Shown piece after piece: positions 18,551 to 27,486 of a DNA stretch of 64,000 nt. The position numbers and the translations under genes were made by a program. Source of the stretch: Shimia biformata (GTDB lineage Bacteria > Pseudomonadota > Alphaproteobacteria > Rhodobacterales > Rhodobacteraceae); contig NZ_JAFEJK010000004.1 of the NCBI RefSeq assembly GCF_016888515.1, positions 49,679 through 113,678 of the forward strand, given 5' to 3'. The notes beneath the pieces are model-generated. The model ran no database searches, was not told the DNA's origin, and worked only from the letters and a program-made list of their open reading frames with translations. The first letter of the stretch is position 1. Every line of letters starts with the position of its first letter.

Positions 18551-20242
18551 TCACTCCGCTGCAATCGGCGCAGGGGCCGGAGATTTGGGTTTGGGCTTGG
18601 CGCCGTGCTCGTATTCCTCAAGGAAATCCAGCACTTCCTGGCGGAACTTGTAGTAGTCGGGATGTTCCAGCAGCGCCTTGCGTGACCGCGGACGGGGCAG
18701 GTCGACATCGACGATCTTGCCGATGGTCGCCTGCGGTCCGTTGGTCATCATCACAACGCGGTCGGCCAAGAGGATCGCTTCGTCAACGTCATGGGTGACG
18801 CAGATCGCGGTGACCTTGGTACGGTCCCAGACTTCCATCAGCACTTCCTGCAATTCCCAGCGGGTGAGGCTGTCGAGCATGCCGAAGGGTTCGTCCAGAA
18901 GCAGGAGTTTCGGCGAGAGTGCAAAGGCCCGGGCAATGCCGACCCGCTGTTTCATGCCGTTCGACATGGAATGCGCGGGGCGGTCCATCGCGTCGCCAAG
19001 TCCAACCCGTTCAAGGTAGTATTCCACGACGTCCTGACGCTCGGCTTGGCTTGCCTTGGGATAGACCTTGTCCACACCAATCGCGACGTTTTCCTTGGCG
19101 GTCAGCCAGGGAAAAAGGTTCGGCGACTGGAACACCACGGCGCGCTCCGGGTCGGCCCCGATCACACCGCGACCGTCCAGGTTGATGACCCCTTTCGAGA
19201 TCTCGTTCAGCCCGGCAGCCATGGTCAGAACCGTCGATTTGCCGCAGCCCGAATGCCCGATCAGCGAGATGAACTCGCCCTTGTCGAGCTTCAGGTTGAA
19301 ATCCTCGACCACGGTCAGCGGCCCCTTGGGGGTGGGGTAAACCTTGTGCAGTTGCGAGAATTCAAGATAGCGGTCGGTCCGCAGCGATTGCGTCGCCTTC
19401 ACATCCGCCTGCGCCTTGGGCAGGTTGTGGATCGCGGTGACGTTCGGCAGTTCGCGGCTGGATTCAACCTTGGCCTCGATCCCGACATCCATCAGGTAGT
19501 TCGTGACCTCGGCGCGCAGCTTCTTGAAGCCGTCGTGGTGGTTCATTTCCATCCGGTCGCGGGGACGCGGGATGGTGACTTCGAATTCCTGACCAAGCGA
19601 GCCATCAGGGTTCAGCGCGATGATGCGGTCAGCGAGGATGATCGCCTCGTCCACGTCATTGGTGATCAGGACGCAGGTTTTCTTGTCGGCGTCCCAGATT
19701 GCCTCGATCTCATCGGCGAGGTTGGCGCGGGTGAGGGCGTCGAGGGCAGACAGGGGTTCGTCCAGCAGCAGAACTTCGGGGTTCATCGCCAGCGCACGGG
19801 CGACGTTCACCCGTTGGCGCATCCCGCCCGACAGTTCCGCAGGGCGGCGCCCAGCGGCATGGGACAGGCCGACCATGTCGACATATTTCGCCACTGTCGC
19901 CGCTTTCTCTGCCTTGGGCATGTTCGGGTGAACCGAGTCGAGTGCAAGGCGCACATTGCCGGTCACCGTCAGCCAGGGCATCAGCGAATAGCTCTGGAAG
20001 ATCACGCCGCGTTCCGGGCCGGGGCCGGTGATCGGCTTGCCCTTGAAGGTGACGGTGCCCTTGGTCGGCATTTCAAGGCCGGCCATCAGGTTGATCAGCG
20101 TCGTCTTGCCGGTGCCCGAGAAGCCGAGGATCACCAGAAACTCACCTTCCTTGACGTCGAGGTCGATGTTCCGCAAGACATCGGTCTTGGCTGTGCCTTC
20201 ACCGAAGCTCTTGGATACGTTGTCGAATTTAAGGAAACTCAT
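18551..20242 (-). CDS. Nitrate ABC transporter, two fused ATPase domains
   Basis: A 563-residue protein containing two complete ABC ATPases in tandem. Domain 1 (about residues 1-240) has Walker A GFSGTGKT, signature LSGGMRQRV and Walker B VLLLDEP. Domain 2 (about 290-540) has GHSGCGKST, the variant signature MSNGMKQRV and LLLLDEPFG. It corresponds to NrtC plus NrtD fused, but without the nitrate-binding domain that cyanobacterial NrtC carries; a short charged, proline-rich tail (KPKPKSPAPAP) ends it. It would power NrtB. ATG 20242 gives MSFLKFDNVSKSFG; a GTG three codons upstream overlaps the nrtB stop. Confidence 0.9.
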   Translation of the reverse strand: MSFLKFDNVSKSFGEGTAKTDVLRNIDLDVKEGEFLVILGFSGTGKTTLINLMAGLEMPTKGTVTFKGKPITGPGPERGVIFQSYSLMPWLTVTGNVRLALDSVHPNMPKAEKAATVAKYVDMVGLSHAAGRRPAELSGGMRQRVNVARALAMNPEVLLLDEPLSALDALTRANLADEIEAIWDADKKTCVLITNDVDEAIILADRIIALNPDGSLGQEFEVTIPRPRDRMEMNHHDGFKKLRAEVTNYLMDVGIEAKVESSRELPNVTAIHNLPKAQADVKATQSLRTDRYLEFSQLHKVYPTPKGPLTVVEDFNLKLDKGEFISLIGHSGCGKSTVLTMAAGLNEISKGVINLDGRGVIGADPERAVVFQSPNLFPWLTAKENVAIGVDKVYPKASQAERQDVVEYYLERVGLGDAMDRPAHSMSNGMKQRVGIARAFALSPKLLLLDEPFGMLDSLTRWELQEVLMEVWDRTKVTAICVTHDVDEAILLADRVVMMTNGPQATIGKIVDVDLPRPRSRKALLEHPDYYKFRQEVLDFLEEYEHGAKPKPKSPAPAPIAAE

Positions 20243-20247
20243 GGCGA

Positions 20248-21330
20248 TCACCGGTTCGAAGTGAAGGTGAACAGGGATTGGATCGCGAACATCAGCCGGT
20301 CCAGCAGGAAGCCGATGATGCCGATGGTAAAGACCGCGACCATGATTTTCGCCAGCGACGAGGACGATCCGTTCTGGAACTCATCCCAGACGAATTTGCC
20401 AAGTCCGGGGTTCTGGGCCAGCATCTCGGCTGCGATCAGCACCATCCAGCCGACACCCAGCGACAGGCGCAGGCCGGTAAAGATCAGCGGTAGGGCCGAG
20501 GGCAGGACCAGCTTGGTGATCTTGGTCCAGGTGTTCATTTTCAAGACCTTCGAGACGTTCACAAGGTCCTTGTCGATCGACGCCACACCCAGCGAGGTGT
20601 TGATCAGTGTCGGCCACAGCGAACACAGCGTCACGGTAATCGCCGAGGTCAGGAAGGATTTCGAAAACAGCCCGTCATCCACGGTGTAGGTTGCCGAGAC
20701 GACCATGGTCACGATCGGCAGCCATGCCAGCGGCGAGACCGGCTTGAAGATCTGGATCAGCGGGTTGATCGCGGCATTGGCATAAAGCGACAGGCCAGCA
20801 AGGATGCCCAGCGGAATGGCGATGGCCGATCCGATCAGGAAGCCGAAGAACACCGTCTTGATCGAGGTCCAGATCTGGTCGTAATAGCTGGGCGCGCCGG
20901 TATAGGCGATGTCCTTGACCTTTTCGGGCTGGCCATTGGCGATGAACTTCTGGTTGCGCGCGTCGACGCGGTCATAGAATTTCTGTTCCTTTTCGGCCTT
21001 GGCGATGGCGTCCTGATGCAGGTTCACCGCCTCGGTCCAGACTTCCGACGGCCCCGGAACCGCACCAAGCGAGGTCTGGACGGTTGGTGCCAGCGTGCCC
21101 CAGAGGGCAAGAAAGCCGACAATCGCCAGAACCGGCACACCCAGCAGCCGCCAGATTTCCTTCATCTGGGCCTTGGGGTTGTCGCCTGCGGCGGCCTTCA
21201 GGATCGGGGTGATCCACGAAAGGCCAAGCACCTGGAACCAGGCATCGGCCTTGTTGATACGGGTGAACAGTCGGGCGCGGCGTTCCTCGCGGGCGGCCTC
21301 GGCTGCGAAATCGGGGTCAACGGTTGTCAT
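20248..21330 (-). CDS. nrtB: Nitrate ABC transporter permease
   Basis: A 360-residue inner-membrane permease. The first 60 residues are a cytoplasmic, charged extension, then one membrane segment (about 85-105), a long periplasmic stretch, and the core BPD_transp_1 domain. The EAA loop segment VSKVLKMNTWTKITKLVLPSALPLIFTGLRLSLG contacts the ATPase. It lies between nrtA and the fused ATPase gene. The long extension and periplasmic insert are typical of the NrtB/CynB/TauC-like nitrate permeases of Rhodobacterales, as far as I recall. Confidence 0.9.
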   Translation of the reverse strand: MTTVDPDFAAEAAREERRARLFTRINKADAWFQVLGLSWITPILKAAAGDNPKAQMKEIWRLLGVPVLAIVGFLALWGTLAPTVQTSLGAVPGPSEVWTEAVNLHQDAIAKAEKEQKFYDRVDARNQKFIANGQPEKVKDIAYTGAPSYYDQIWTSIKTVFFGFLIGSAIAIPLGILAGLSLYANAAINPLIQIFKPVSPLAWLPIVTMVVSATYTVDDGLFSKSFLTSAITVTLCSLWPTLINTSLGVASIDKDLVNVSKVLKMNTWTKITKLVLPSALPLIFTGLRLSLGVGWMVLIAAEMLAQNPGLGKFVWDEFQNGSSSSLAKIMVAVFTIGIIGFLLDRLMFAIQSLFTFTSNR

Positions 21331-21383
21331 GTTCGGGTCCTCATGGGGTTGGGCTTAACCCGTGGGTCAGAGAATGTGGGAAG

Positions 21384-21413
21384 GGGGATGGCGCAGGGGA
21401 GCGCGCCATCCCC
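21384..21413 (-). other. Hairpin after nrtA
   Basis: GGGGATGGCGC (21384-21394) and GCGCCATCCCC (21403-21413) form a perfect 11-bp stem with an 8-base loop, directly downstream of the nrtA stop and before nrtB. No T-tract follows in the direction of transcription. Such hairpins after binding-protein genes protect the upstream message and leave the permease less expressed; that role is inferred. Confidence 0.6.
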
Positions 21414-21421
21414 GGGTCGCG

Positions 21422-22786
21422 TCAGCCTTGCACTTCGGTTCCGACGACCTTCTGGTCGCCTTTCAGACCGATTGGCAGGCTGTCGAGATAGGCGTTCGGG
21501 GCTTTGCCGTCATAGGCGATGCCGTCGATGATGTCCTCGGCCGGGGTCGGGGCCTTGTAGCCATCGCTGTCCCAGGGGAAGTCGGCTTCGTTGGCAAGGC
21601 CTTCGTCGACCAGAAGGCGGGCCGCTTCGAGATAAATCTCGGGCTTGTAGACCGATTTGGCGACCTCGTCATACCAGCTGTCCGGCTTGGCTTCCGCGAT
21701 CTGCCCCCAGCGGCGCATCTGGGTCAGGTACCAGACCGCGTCCGAGTAATAGGGGTAGGTGGCGTTGTAGCGGAAGAAGACATTGAAATCAGGTACTTCG
21801 CGCTTGTCGCCTTTTTCGTATTCGAAAGTGCCGGTCATCGATGCCGCGATCACTTCTGCATCCGCACCGACATATTCCGGCTGGCTCAGCATCTCGACCG
21901 CTTCCATGCGGTTGGCGTTGTCGTTTTCGTCCAGCCACATCGCCGCACGGATCAGCGCCTTGACGATGGCAAGCGTGGTGTTCGGGTTTTCCTCGGCAAA
22001 CTCGGCGGTGATGCCAAAGACCTTCTCGGGGTTGTTCTTCCACAGTTCGTAATCGGTGATGACCGGAACGCCGATGCCTTTGAACACGGCCTGCTGGTTC
22101 CACGGCTCACCAACGCAGTAGCCATAGATCGTGCCGGCTTCCATCGTTGCGGGCATCTGCGGCGGCGGGGTCACGGACAGAAGCACGTCCGCGCCGATCT
22201 GCCCGGTGATGTTTTCCGGGCTATAGAAACCGGGCTCAAGACCACCTGCGGCCAGCCAGTAGCGCAGTTCGTAATTGTGGGTCGACACCGGGAAGACCAT
22301 GCCCATGTTGAAGGGCTTGCCTTCGGACTTGTACTTCTCGACCACCGGCTTCAGCGCGGCTGCCGAAATCGGGTGGATCGGCTTGCCCGCGTCGTCATGC
22401 GGGATATGCGGCTTCATCTCTTCCCAGATCTGGTTCGACACGGTGATGCCGTTGCCGTTCAGGTCCATCGAGAAGGGGGTGACGATATGTGCCTCGGTGC
22501 CGAAGCCGATCGTGGCTGCCAGCGGCTGACCGGCCAGCATATGCGCGCCGTCAAGCTGCCCGTCGATCACGCCGTCCAGAAGCACTTTCCAGTTGGCCTG
22601 CGCTTCCAGCGTCACGAACAGCCCTTCGTCATCGAAAAAGCCCTGCTCATAGGCGACCGCCAGTGGCGCCATGTCAGTGAGCTTGATGAATCCGAAGGTC
22701 AGTTCGTCCTTTTCAAGCTCAAGCTCGGCCATTGCCGGGGTGACCAGCATGGTCGTGGCGGCCAGTGCGGAAAAGAGTTTCTTCAT
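21422..22786 (-). CDS. nrtA: Nitrate/nitrite periplasmic binding protein
   Basis: A 454-residue CmpA/NrtA-family binding protein. The Sec signal peptide [20 protein letters not shown] ends near residue 20. The mature part shows [27 protein letters not shown], the [12 protein letters not shown] segment and CVGEPWNQQ, all conserved in nitrate-binding proteins. The start at 22786 has GAGGAACTGGAC upstream. It is the first gene after the terminator-bearing leader and delivers nitrate to NrtB. It is a paralogue of the NasS sensor upstream. Confidence 0.94.
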   Translation of the reverse strand: MKKLFSALAATTMLVTPAMAELELEKDELTFGFIKLTDMAPLAVAYEQGFFDDEGLFVTLEAQANWKVLLDGVIDGQLDGAHMLAGQPLAATIGFGTEAHIVTPFSMDLNGNGITVSNQIWEEMKPHIPHDDAGKPIHPISAAALKPVVEKYKSEGKPFNMGMVFPVSTHNYELRYWLAAGGLEPGFYSPENITGQIGADVLLSVTPPPQMPATMEAGTIYGYCVGEPWNQQAVFKGIGVPVITDYELWKNNPEKVFGITAEFAEENPNTTLAIVKALIRAAMWLDENDNANRMEAVEMLSQPEYVGADAEVIAASMTGTFEYEKGDKREVPDFNVFFRYNATYPYYSDAVWYLTQMRRWGQIAEAKPDSWYDEVAKSVYKPEIYLEAARLLVDEGLANEADFPWDSDGYKAPTPAEDIIDGIAYDGKAPNAYLDSLPIGLKGDQKVVGTEVQG

Positions 22787-23036
22787 GTCCAGTTCCTCTG
22801 GTTGGGCCCCTGGGAGGAGGATCGGGGCAAACAAAAAAGAAGCCGCTGACTCACTCTGCGCGGTGCAGAGGGTCGAGCGGCTTTGCTCAGCGTCCCACGT
22901 CATTGGGAGGGTCGGTTGCGAGACGCCATTGCCTCGGCTTGTTGGTATTAGGCACCTGGTGTGGCTGTCGGGCAAGTCGTGTGAGGGGAATTTGCTGCAT
23001 TGCCGCATGATCTCGCTGCAACTGCACAAAAAAGCA
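22787..23036 (-). promoter_or_regulatory. nrtA leader, probable NasT-controlled antitermination region
   Basis: This 250-bp gap between nasS and nrtA has no gene. It holds an intrinsic terminator (22833-22883) 47 bases before the nrtA start. A further inverted repeat sits upstream: GCGTCTC and GGGACGC enclose a small TCCCA/TGGGA hairpin with a six-base loop. Within the terminator stem, CTCTGC-ACCGC-GCAGAG has A and G at loop positions 1 and 4, reminiscent of ANTAR target loops, although the loop is five, not six, bases. Context (nasT-nasS upstream) supports transcription antitermination. Confidence 0.6.
22833..22883 (-). terminator. Intrinsic terminator in the nrtA leader
   Basis: On the minus strand AAGCCGCT (22883-22876) pairs with AGCGGCTT (22847-22840), with an inner GAC/GTC and a CTCTGC/GCAGAG helix, followed by CTTTTTTG (T-run 22838-22833). 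It lies upstream of nrtA rather than after a gene group, which is the arrangement expected for a regulated attenuator. Confidence 0.8.
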
Positions 23037-24206
23037 TCACTTGCCTAGGGATGGGTCGAAAATCTGACCATCAAAGAACTGGTCGGGCCCCAGAATCAGT
23101 GTGCCCGACTCGGATGCCACCGGCGTTTCGACACTCAGCGCGCCTTCCAGTTTCTCTGACGCGCCGGGCATGTCGGCCCCCGCGGGGCCAAGGTGCAGGC
23201 GGTAAAGGTCCGAGCGGAAGACATCTGCCGCCTTGCTTGCGGCCTCATGTGGGTTCAACCCATAGCGCGCAGCCAGCTGGCGGCCGATCCACGCCGCCTG
23301 TGATTTCCACGGGAAAGTCGCGGCACCATCGAAAAAGGTAATCATGTTCTCAACCCGCCGCGCCGGACCATCGGGTGCGATCACCATGCGGCCGGTCAGC
23401 GATCGTTCGATCAGACCCGAGGGCAGACCCAGGTATTCTGGCCGGGCAAGAATATCAGCGGCTGGCCCCAGCTTGTCAGTATCGCCAAGCCATCGCCCCG
23501 CCTTCCAGACCGCGCGCATCAGCCGTCCGGTCAGGTCAGGTTGCGCCTCGACCCAGTCATGGCGGGCGGCCAGCACTTTTTCCGGGGCGAAGGCCCAGAT
23601 CGCACGACCCGGCAGCAGCAATGCACCCAGCCCGGCGTCCACAATGGTCGAGCCCCAGGGTTCACCTACACAGAAGGCGTTGATCTCGCCCTTTTTGATC
23701 GCTTCGGCCATCAGCGGCGGAGGAACGGTGTGAACGGTCAGCTGCGCCGCGTTTGGGCCGGTGCCCAGCCAGCGGTGCAGCAATTCGGTATGCATCGAGA
23801 AAGGGAAGGGGACACCGATCCGCAGGTCCAGTCCCGAAGCGGCCAGTGCGTCGCCAACAGCCTCGGGCGTGGCAAAGTCCGGCGTGAATCCCGTGGCAAT
23901 CATCGCGTCGGCCAATGCCTCTGTGACGCCAAAGACGTTGCCATTGACCGAAAGAACCGACAGCGCGTCGATCCGGTCGCCGATGCCGCCCAGCCCCAGC
24001 GCCATGGCCACTGGCACGGGCGACAGCATATGTGCCGCTTCAATCTGCCCAAGCGTGAGCTTGTCGCGCAGGGTCGACCAGCTGGGCGAAGGTTCCAGCG
24101 CCAGCCGGATGCCTTCCTCTTCGGTAAAACCCATTTCATGCGCGACAATCAAGGGTGCGGCATCGACCAGCGGGATGAACCCGGCAGAGATCACCGGCCG
24201 CGTCAT
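23037..24206 (-). CDS. nasS: Nitrate sensor NasS
   Basis: A 389-residue paralogue of NrtA without a signal peptide (it starts [22 protein letters not shown]), so it is cytoplasmic. It keeps the binding-protein segments [25 protein letters not shown] and CVGEPWG. Known NasS proteins hold NasT inactive until nitrate or nitrite binds. The ATG overlaps the nasT stop (ATGA), so the two are translationally coupled. The gene stops one base before the nrtA leader region. Confidence 0.92.
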   Translation of the reverse strand: MTRPVISAGFIPLVDAAPLIVAHEMGFTEEEGIRLALEPSPSWSTLRDKLTLGQIEAAHMLSPVPVAMALGLGGIGDRIDALSVLSVNGNVFGVTEALADAMIATGFTPDFATPEAVGDALAASGLDLRIGVPFPFSMHTELLHRWLGTGPNAAQLTVHTVPPPLMAEAIKKGEINAFCVGEPWGSTIVDAGLGALLLPGRAIWAFAPEKVLAARHDWVEAQPDLTGRLMRAVWKAGRWLGDTDKLGPAADILARPEYLGLPSGLIERSLTGRMVIAPDGPARRVENMITFFDGAATFPWKSQAAWIGRQLAARYGLNPHEAASKAADVFRSDLYRLHLGPAGADMPGASEKLEGALSVETPVASESGTLILGPDQFFDGQIFDPSLGK

Positions 24207-24787
24207 GACAGCAACTCTGACGCGGTGACCAGCGCCTGCGCGACATCGGCCAGTTTCTTGCCCTGATCCATCGCCGCCTTGCGCAGCAGCGCATAGGCTT
24301 CGTCCTCGCCAATGCCGCGGGCGCGCATCAGGATGCCCTTGGCGCGGTCGATGATCTTGCGTTCCTCCAGTGCGCGCCTTGTGGTTTCCAGTTCCGAGCG
24401 CATGCGCTGAAACACATGGAACCGCGCGATGGCCGCATCCAGCACCGGCTTGACCCGATCCGGGCGCAACCCGTCCACCACATAGGCCGATACACCCGCC
24501 TCGATTGCCGCTCGCATCAGGCGATCATCGCTTTTGTCGACGAACATCGCCACAGGGCGGTCCAAGGGCCCCGAAGCCAGTGTTAATTCCTCAAGCACGT
24601 CGCGCGACGGGTTGGCGAGGTCGACCAGAACCACATCCGGGTTCAACTCCGCGATCGAGCGCGCCAGCCCGCTTTCACCCGTCAGCACATGCACGTCATG
24701 TTGGCCAGAGTCCGTCAACGAGGCGCGGATTGCGTCGGCGCGCGCCGTGTCTTCTTCGACAAGGATGATGGTCAGGCGGTCGGGCAC
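24203..24787 (-). CDS. nasT: ANTAR-domain antiterminator NasT
   Basis: A 194-residue protein. Residues 5-120 are a CheY-like receiver (acidic EED at 11-13, Asp56, Lys85). Residues about 139-192 are the RNA-binding ANTAR helical domain (ERKIIDRAKGILMRARGIGEDEAYALLRKAAMD). NasT binds leader RNA of nitrate assimilation operons and prevents termination, and is sequestered by NasS. First gene of the minus-strand nas operon. The 151-bp gap upstream has no obvious promoter; I noted only a GCTGC-ACC-GCAGC repeat at 24875-24887. Confidence 0.93.
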   Translation of the reverse strand: MPDRLTIILVEEDTARADAIRASLTDSGQHDVHVLTGESGLARSIAELNPDVVLVDLANPSRDVLEELTLASGPLDRPVAMFVDKSDDRLMRAAIEAGVSAYVVDGLRPDRVKPVLDAAIARFHVFQRMRSELETTRRALEERKIIDRAKGILMRARGIGEDEAYALLRKAAMDQGKKLADVAQALVTASELLS

Positions 24788-24938
24788 AACTGGCTCAGGG
24801 TGGCTGGTTCACCACGTCGATAGTCACTGGTTTGCCGTGGCTCCAGAAACAGAGCGGTTCAGGTGAATCTGATTGCTGCGGTGCAGCGCTATTGATGAAA
24901 AACTGTGCGAACTGCCTATGGTTTGATCGTTTTTGGAG

Positions 24939-25199
24939 TCAGTCCTCGGCTTCATCCATCAGCGACCGCACCCAGCGGCCAGCAAGCCACGTGGCGGGAA
25001 CGCCAAGCGGGATCGACCAGACCAACGCGGTGACCGGCGTGATTTCGGGCCAGCCGATGGCATGGCTGATGAGACCCAGAAGGAACAGGTTGATTGCCAC
25101 TGTCGCGGCGGTGAAAGGATAAAGCATCAGCGCCAGTTTCCAGACCGGCCAGCGTCCGTCCGAATTGCTCATCGAGATTGCTCCGCTTGTGTCGCTCAT
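24939..25199 (-). CDS. Small membrane protein at the end of the nir operon
   Basis: 86 residues with two predicted transmembrane helices: about 21-46 (LALMLYPFTAATVAINLFLLG and on) and about 53-74 (PVTALVWSIPLGVPATWLAG). The C-terminus is acidic (DEAED). Its ATG overlaps the stop of the CbiX-like gene (ATGA), so it is translated with the haem d1 operon. I do not recognise the family. Inner-membrane partner of d1 assembly or export is conceivable, but only the position suggests it. Confidence 0.7.
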   Translation of the reverse strand: MSDTSGAISMSNSDGRWPVWKLALMLYPFTAATVAINLFLLGLISHAIGWPEITPVTALVWSIPLGVPATWLAGRWVRSLMDEAED

Positions 25200-25954
25200 G
25201 CCGCGTTCCTTTGGTGCAGGGTATCCCGCAGCGATGCCGCGATCAGTTCCGGGACGGATGGGTGGTGGCCGATGACCGGCATCAAGTGCCCCATGAAGCC
25301 TGCGCTTTCCAAGGCGGACGGGATGTCATCCTGTACGTGGTCGCCGTCGCAGGCGAACAGCGGCAGGCACAAGGCCGTGCGGCCCATGTCGGTCGCGGCT
25401 TCGGCAATCGAAGGCGCCTGTTCAACAAACCCGACGTCGATCGAATGGCATTCGATAATCGCGGCAAGCTGGTCGCGGAAGCGATAGGCGGCTTCGGCGG
25501 CCTTGTCGCTGCGCCCTGACCCGTGGGCTGCCAGCACGACGCGCACCTCGCCTATTGGCCAGTTCCGCCGCATCGCCTCGGCCATGATCGCCTGTGCGCC
25601 AAGGTCAGGTAGGGCCGGATCAAGCCCAAGGGGATCGGTCAACACAAGGTCGCGCGTCCCCAATCGCGCCCGAAGCGCATGGGACACGAACCAGCCCTTG
25701 GACATGAACAGGGGATAGATGGTGGCGCCGTCTGGCAAGTCCGCAAGCGCGGCTTCAAGCGCGCCCGGCGCGGCCATCGTCGCCGAGCGGATGGTCCAGC
25801 CCGGCACCCGTTCTTGCACCTCGACCGCCAGCCGCGCCAGTGCCTGTTCCGGCGGGCCGGGGCGCGAGGGTTGGCCATGCGCCACGATCAGCGCGGAACG
25901 GGGGCCGGGATCAGTGGCTTGTGCCTTCGGAAAAGGTGATCTTGTTCCAGACAT
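25196..25954 (-). CDS. CbiX/SirB-family chelatase-like protein
   Basis: 252 residues with the class II chelatase signature: LIVAHGQPS near residue 22 (metal-binding His) and a second half beginning VVLAAHGSGR, so both lobes of a CbiX-long fold are present. Such enzymes insert Co or Fe into sirohydrochlorin. The start at 25954 overlaps the end of nirN by 44 bp and has AGGGAAG upstream. Haem d1 is made from sirohaem, so a ferrochelatase in this operon makes sense; known nir operons of Paracoccus lack it as far as I recall. Confidence 0.8.
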   Translation of the reverse strand: MSGTRSPFPKAQATDPGPRSALIVAHGQPSRPGPPEQALARLAVEVQERVPGWTIRSATMAAPGALEAALADLPDGATIYPLFMSKGWFVSHALRARLGTRDLVLTDPLGLDPALPDLGAQAIMAEAMRRNWPIGEVRVVLAAHGSGRSDKAAEAAYRFRDQLAAIIECHSIDVGFVEQAPSIAEAATDMGRTALCLPLFACDGDHVQDDIPSALESAGFMGHLMPVIGHHPSVPELIAASLRDTLHQRNAA

Positions 25955-27473
25955 TGTACTTCCCTGACGGTTTTCGCATCGGAAGGCGCCGCACCTCTTC
26001 GAAAGTGAGCGCATCATAGACGATTACGGCGCCGTCATCCTCCCAGATTGAAACCAGTGCAAATTTTCCGTCCTTGGTGAATTCGACATGGGCCACGGTC
26101 TTGCCCGGCGCGGGGCGCAGCGTCTTGACGATCTCAAGGCTCTGCTTGTCGATCACATGCATCACGTCCTTGTTTTCACCAAAGAAAACGTCGACCCAGA
26201 CATAAGGCGAGTTTTCATGGCTGCGCATGAAGAAGCCGGGGCCTTCGGTCCTGATCTCTTTGATCGGTTGCCAGGTCGCCATGTCGATCACCGTGACCAA
26301 ACCTTCCGTGATATGCGGGGTTGCCATGATCGTGGTGTCGCCGCGTTTCCAAGTGATGCCGGACGAGAGGTGCGGCATGCCGGCCAGCGGCAGGTCAGCG
26401 ATCTTGTGACCAATGACAAGGTCCACCACCTGTCCCGACTTCCCGTCCCGGCTGGCGCCGATCAGGTATTCATAAGACTGGTCGAAGAAGAAATCGTCGA
26501 TGAAATCTTTGGTCGTGATCCTGCGCACCGGGAAGGGGTCCTTGTTCTTGGCCGGGCCTTCGATCCGCCAGTCGTGGGCAAAGCCATAATGCGGCGGGTT
26601 GGAACCATAGAAGACCTCCCAGATCTCGGGTACGTCCTTCAGCGCCAGTACAAAGCTTTCACGCGGCGGCGCCTGGTAGACGGCGGACACCCGGCTGGGA
26701 ACGCCGCCCTTGCCTTCGACCTCGATCACCTTGGCGACGCTCAGATCGTCGGTTGCGAGGATCGTTAGGGTGTTCGGCAGGTAATTCGCCACCGCCAGCC
26801 ATTTGCCGTCGCCGCTCATGGCGATGTTGCGGCTGTTAAGCCCCGCGCGCACGCGACCGACCTGTTTCAACGACCAGATGTCGTATTTCTGAACCCAGCC
26901 GTCACGAGACATCACGAAGATATAGCGCCCATCGGGGCTGTACTTTGGCCCGCCATGTACGGCAAACGGGGTCTCGAAACGGTCCAGAACTTCAAACGTG
27001 TCGCCATTCAGCACGCTGACATGGTGATCGCCGGTTTCCACGACGATGGTGATGTTCATCGGGTCGGCGTCCCAGATGGGCGCATCCGCCGCGACATAAT
27101 CTTCGTCCAATGTGCGGCTGGCAGTGATCGCGGCTTCGCGCCATTCGGGAATATGATCGGGTTCGGTCTTGAGGAACGCGGCCAGTTCGTCGATGGCGGG
27201 CGCGTCCAGAAACGCGCCGAATCCGGGCATCTGGGTTGCCGGACGGCCATCGCGGATCACATCCGTCAGGCTGGCCCCGCGCATCCGTTTCAGCGTGGTC
27301 GGCGTCAGGGCCGGACCAATTGCGCCGATCCGCTCGGCGCCGTGGCACTCGGCACAATATTCGGCATAGTCGGCTTTTGGGTCCGCTGTCGCCACGCCCG
27401 CCAGCAGCAGGCCGACGGCCGCCAGCTTCATCTTTGTCCAAATACTCCCGCCGGAGGCGTCTGCCCGTGACAT
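25911..27473 (-). CDS. nirN: Cytochrome c / haem d1 protein NirN
   Basis: 520 residues: an N-terminal signal (KMKLAAVGLLLAGVATA), a cytochrome c domain with CAECH (Cys40, Cys43, His44), then an eight-bladed d1-type propeller from about residue 120. It resembles NirS but belongs in the NirN position after nirJ. NirN is a periplasmic dihydro-haem d1 dehydrogenase that completes d1 and hands it to NirS. ATG 27473 has AAAGGAA upstream and sits 13 bases after the nirJ stop; ATG 27431 (MKLAAV) is an alternative that gives a cleaner signal peptide. Confidence 0.88.
   Translation of the reverse strand: MSRADASGGSIWTKMKLAAVGLLLAGVATADPKADYAEYCAECHGAERIGAIGPALTPTTLKRMRGASLTDVIRDGRPATQMPGFGAFLDAPAIDELAAFLKTEPDHIPEWREAAITASRTLDEDYVAADAPIWDADPMNITIVVETGDHHVSVLNGDTFEVLDRFETPFAVHGGPKYSPDGRYIFVMSRDGWVQKYDIWSLKQVGRVRAGLNSRNIAMSGDGKWLAVANYLPNTLTILATDDLSVAKVIEVEGKGGVPSRVSAVYQAPPRESFVLALKDVPEIWEVFYGSNPPHYGFAHDWRIEGPAKNKDPFPVRRITTKDFIDDFFFDQSYEYLIGASRDGKSGQVVDLVIGHKIADLPLAGMPHLSSGITWKRGDTTIMATPHITEGLVTVIDMATWQPIKEIRTEGPGFFMRSHENSPYVWVDVFFGENKDVMHVIDKQSLEIVKTLRPAPGKTVAHVEFTKDGKFALVSIWEDDGAVIVYDALTFEEVRRLPMRKPSGKYNVWNKITFSEGTSH
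27427..27460 (-). repeat. Rhodobacterales-type intergenic motif overlapping the nirN 5' end
   Basis: Read on the minus strand this is GCCTCCGGCGGGAGTATTTG followed by GACAAAGATGAAG. I recognise this as a motif found very often near gene ends in Rhodobacteraceae genomes. Here it lies inside or at the start of the nirN coding region, its ATGAAG being one possible start codon for nirN. Confidence 0.5.
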
Positions 27474-27486
27474 GGGTGTATTCCTT

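Noticed and set aside
18791..20689. 632-codon plus-strand frame opposite the nrt ATPase gene
   Set aside because: Antisense to two complete ABC ATPase domains; low-complexity composition typical of GC-rich shadow frames.
25911..27473. Calling this gene nirF or a second nirS
   Set aside because: It has a cytochrome c motif (CAECH), which NirF lacks, and its order after nirJ plus divergent d1 domain fit NirN rather than a nirS copy.
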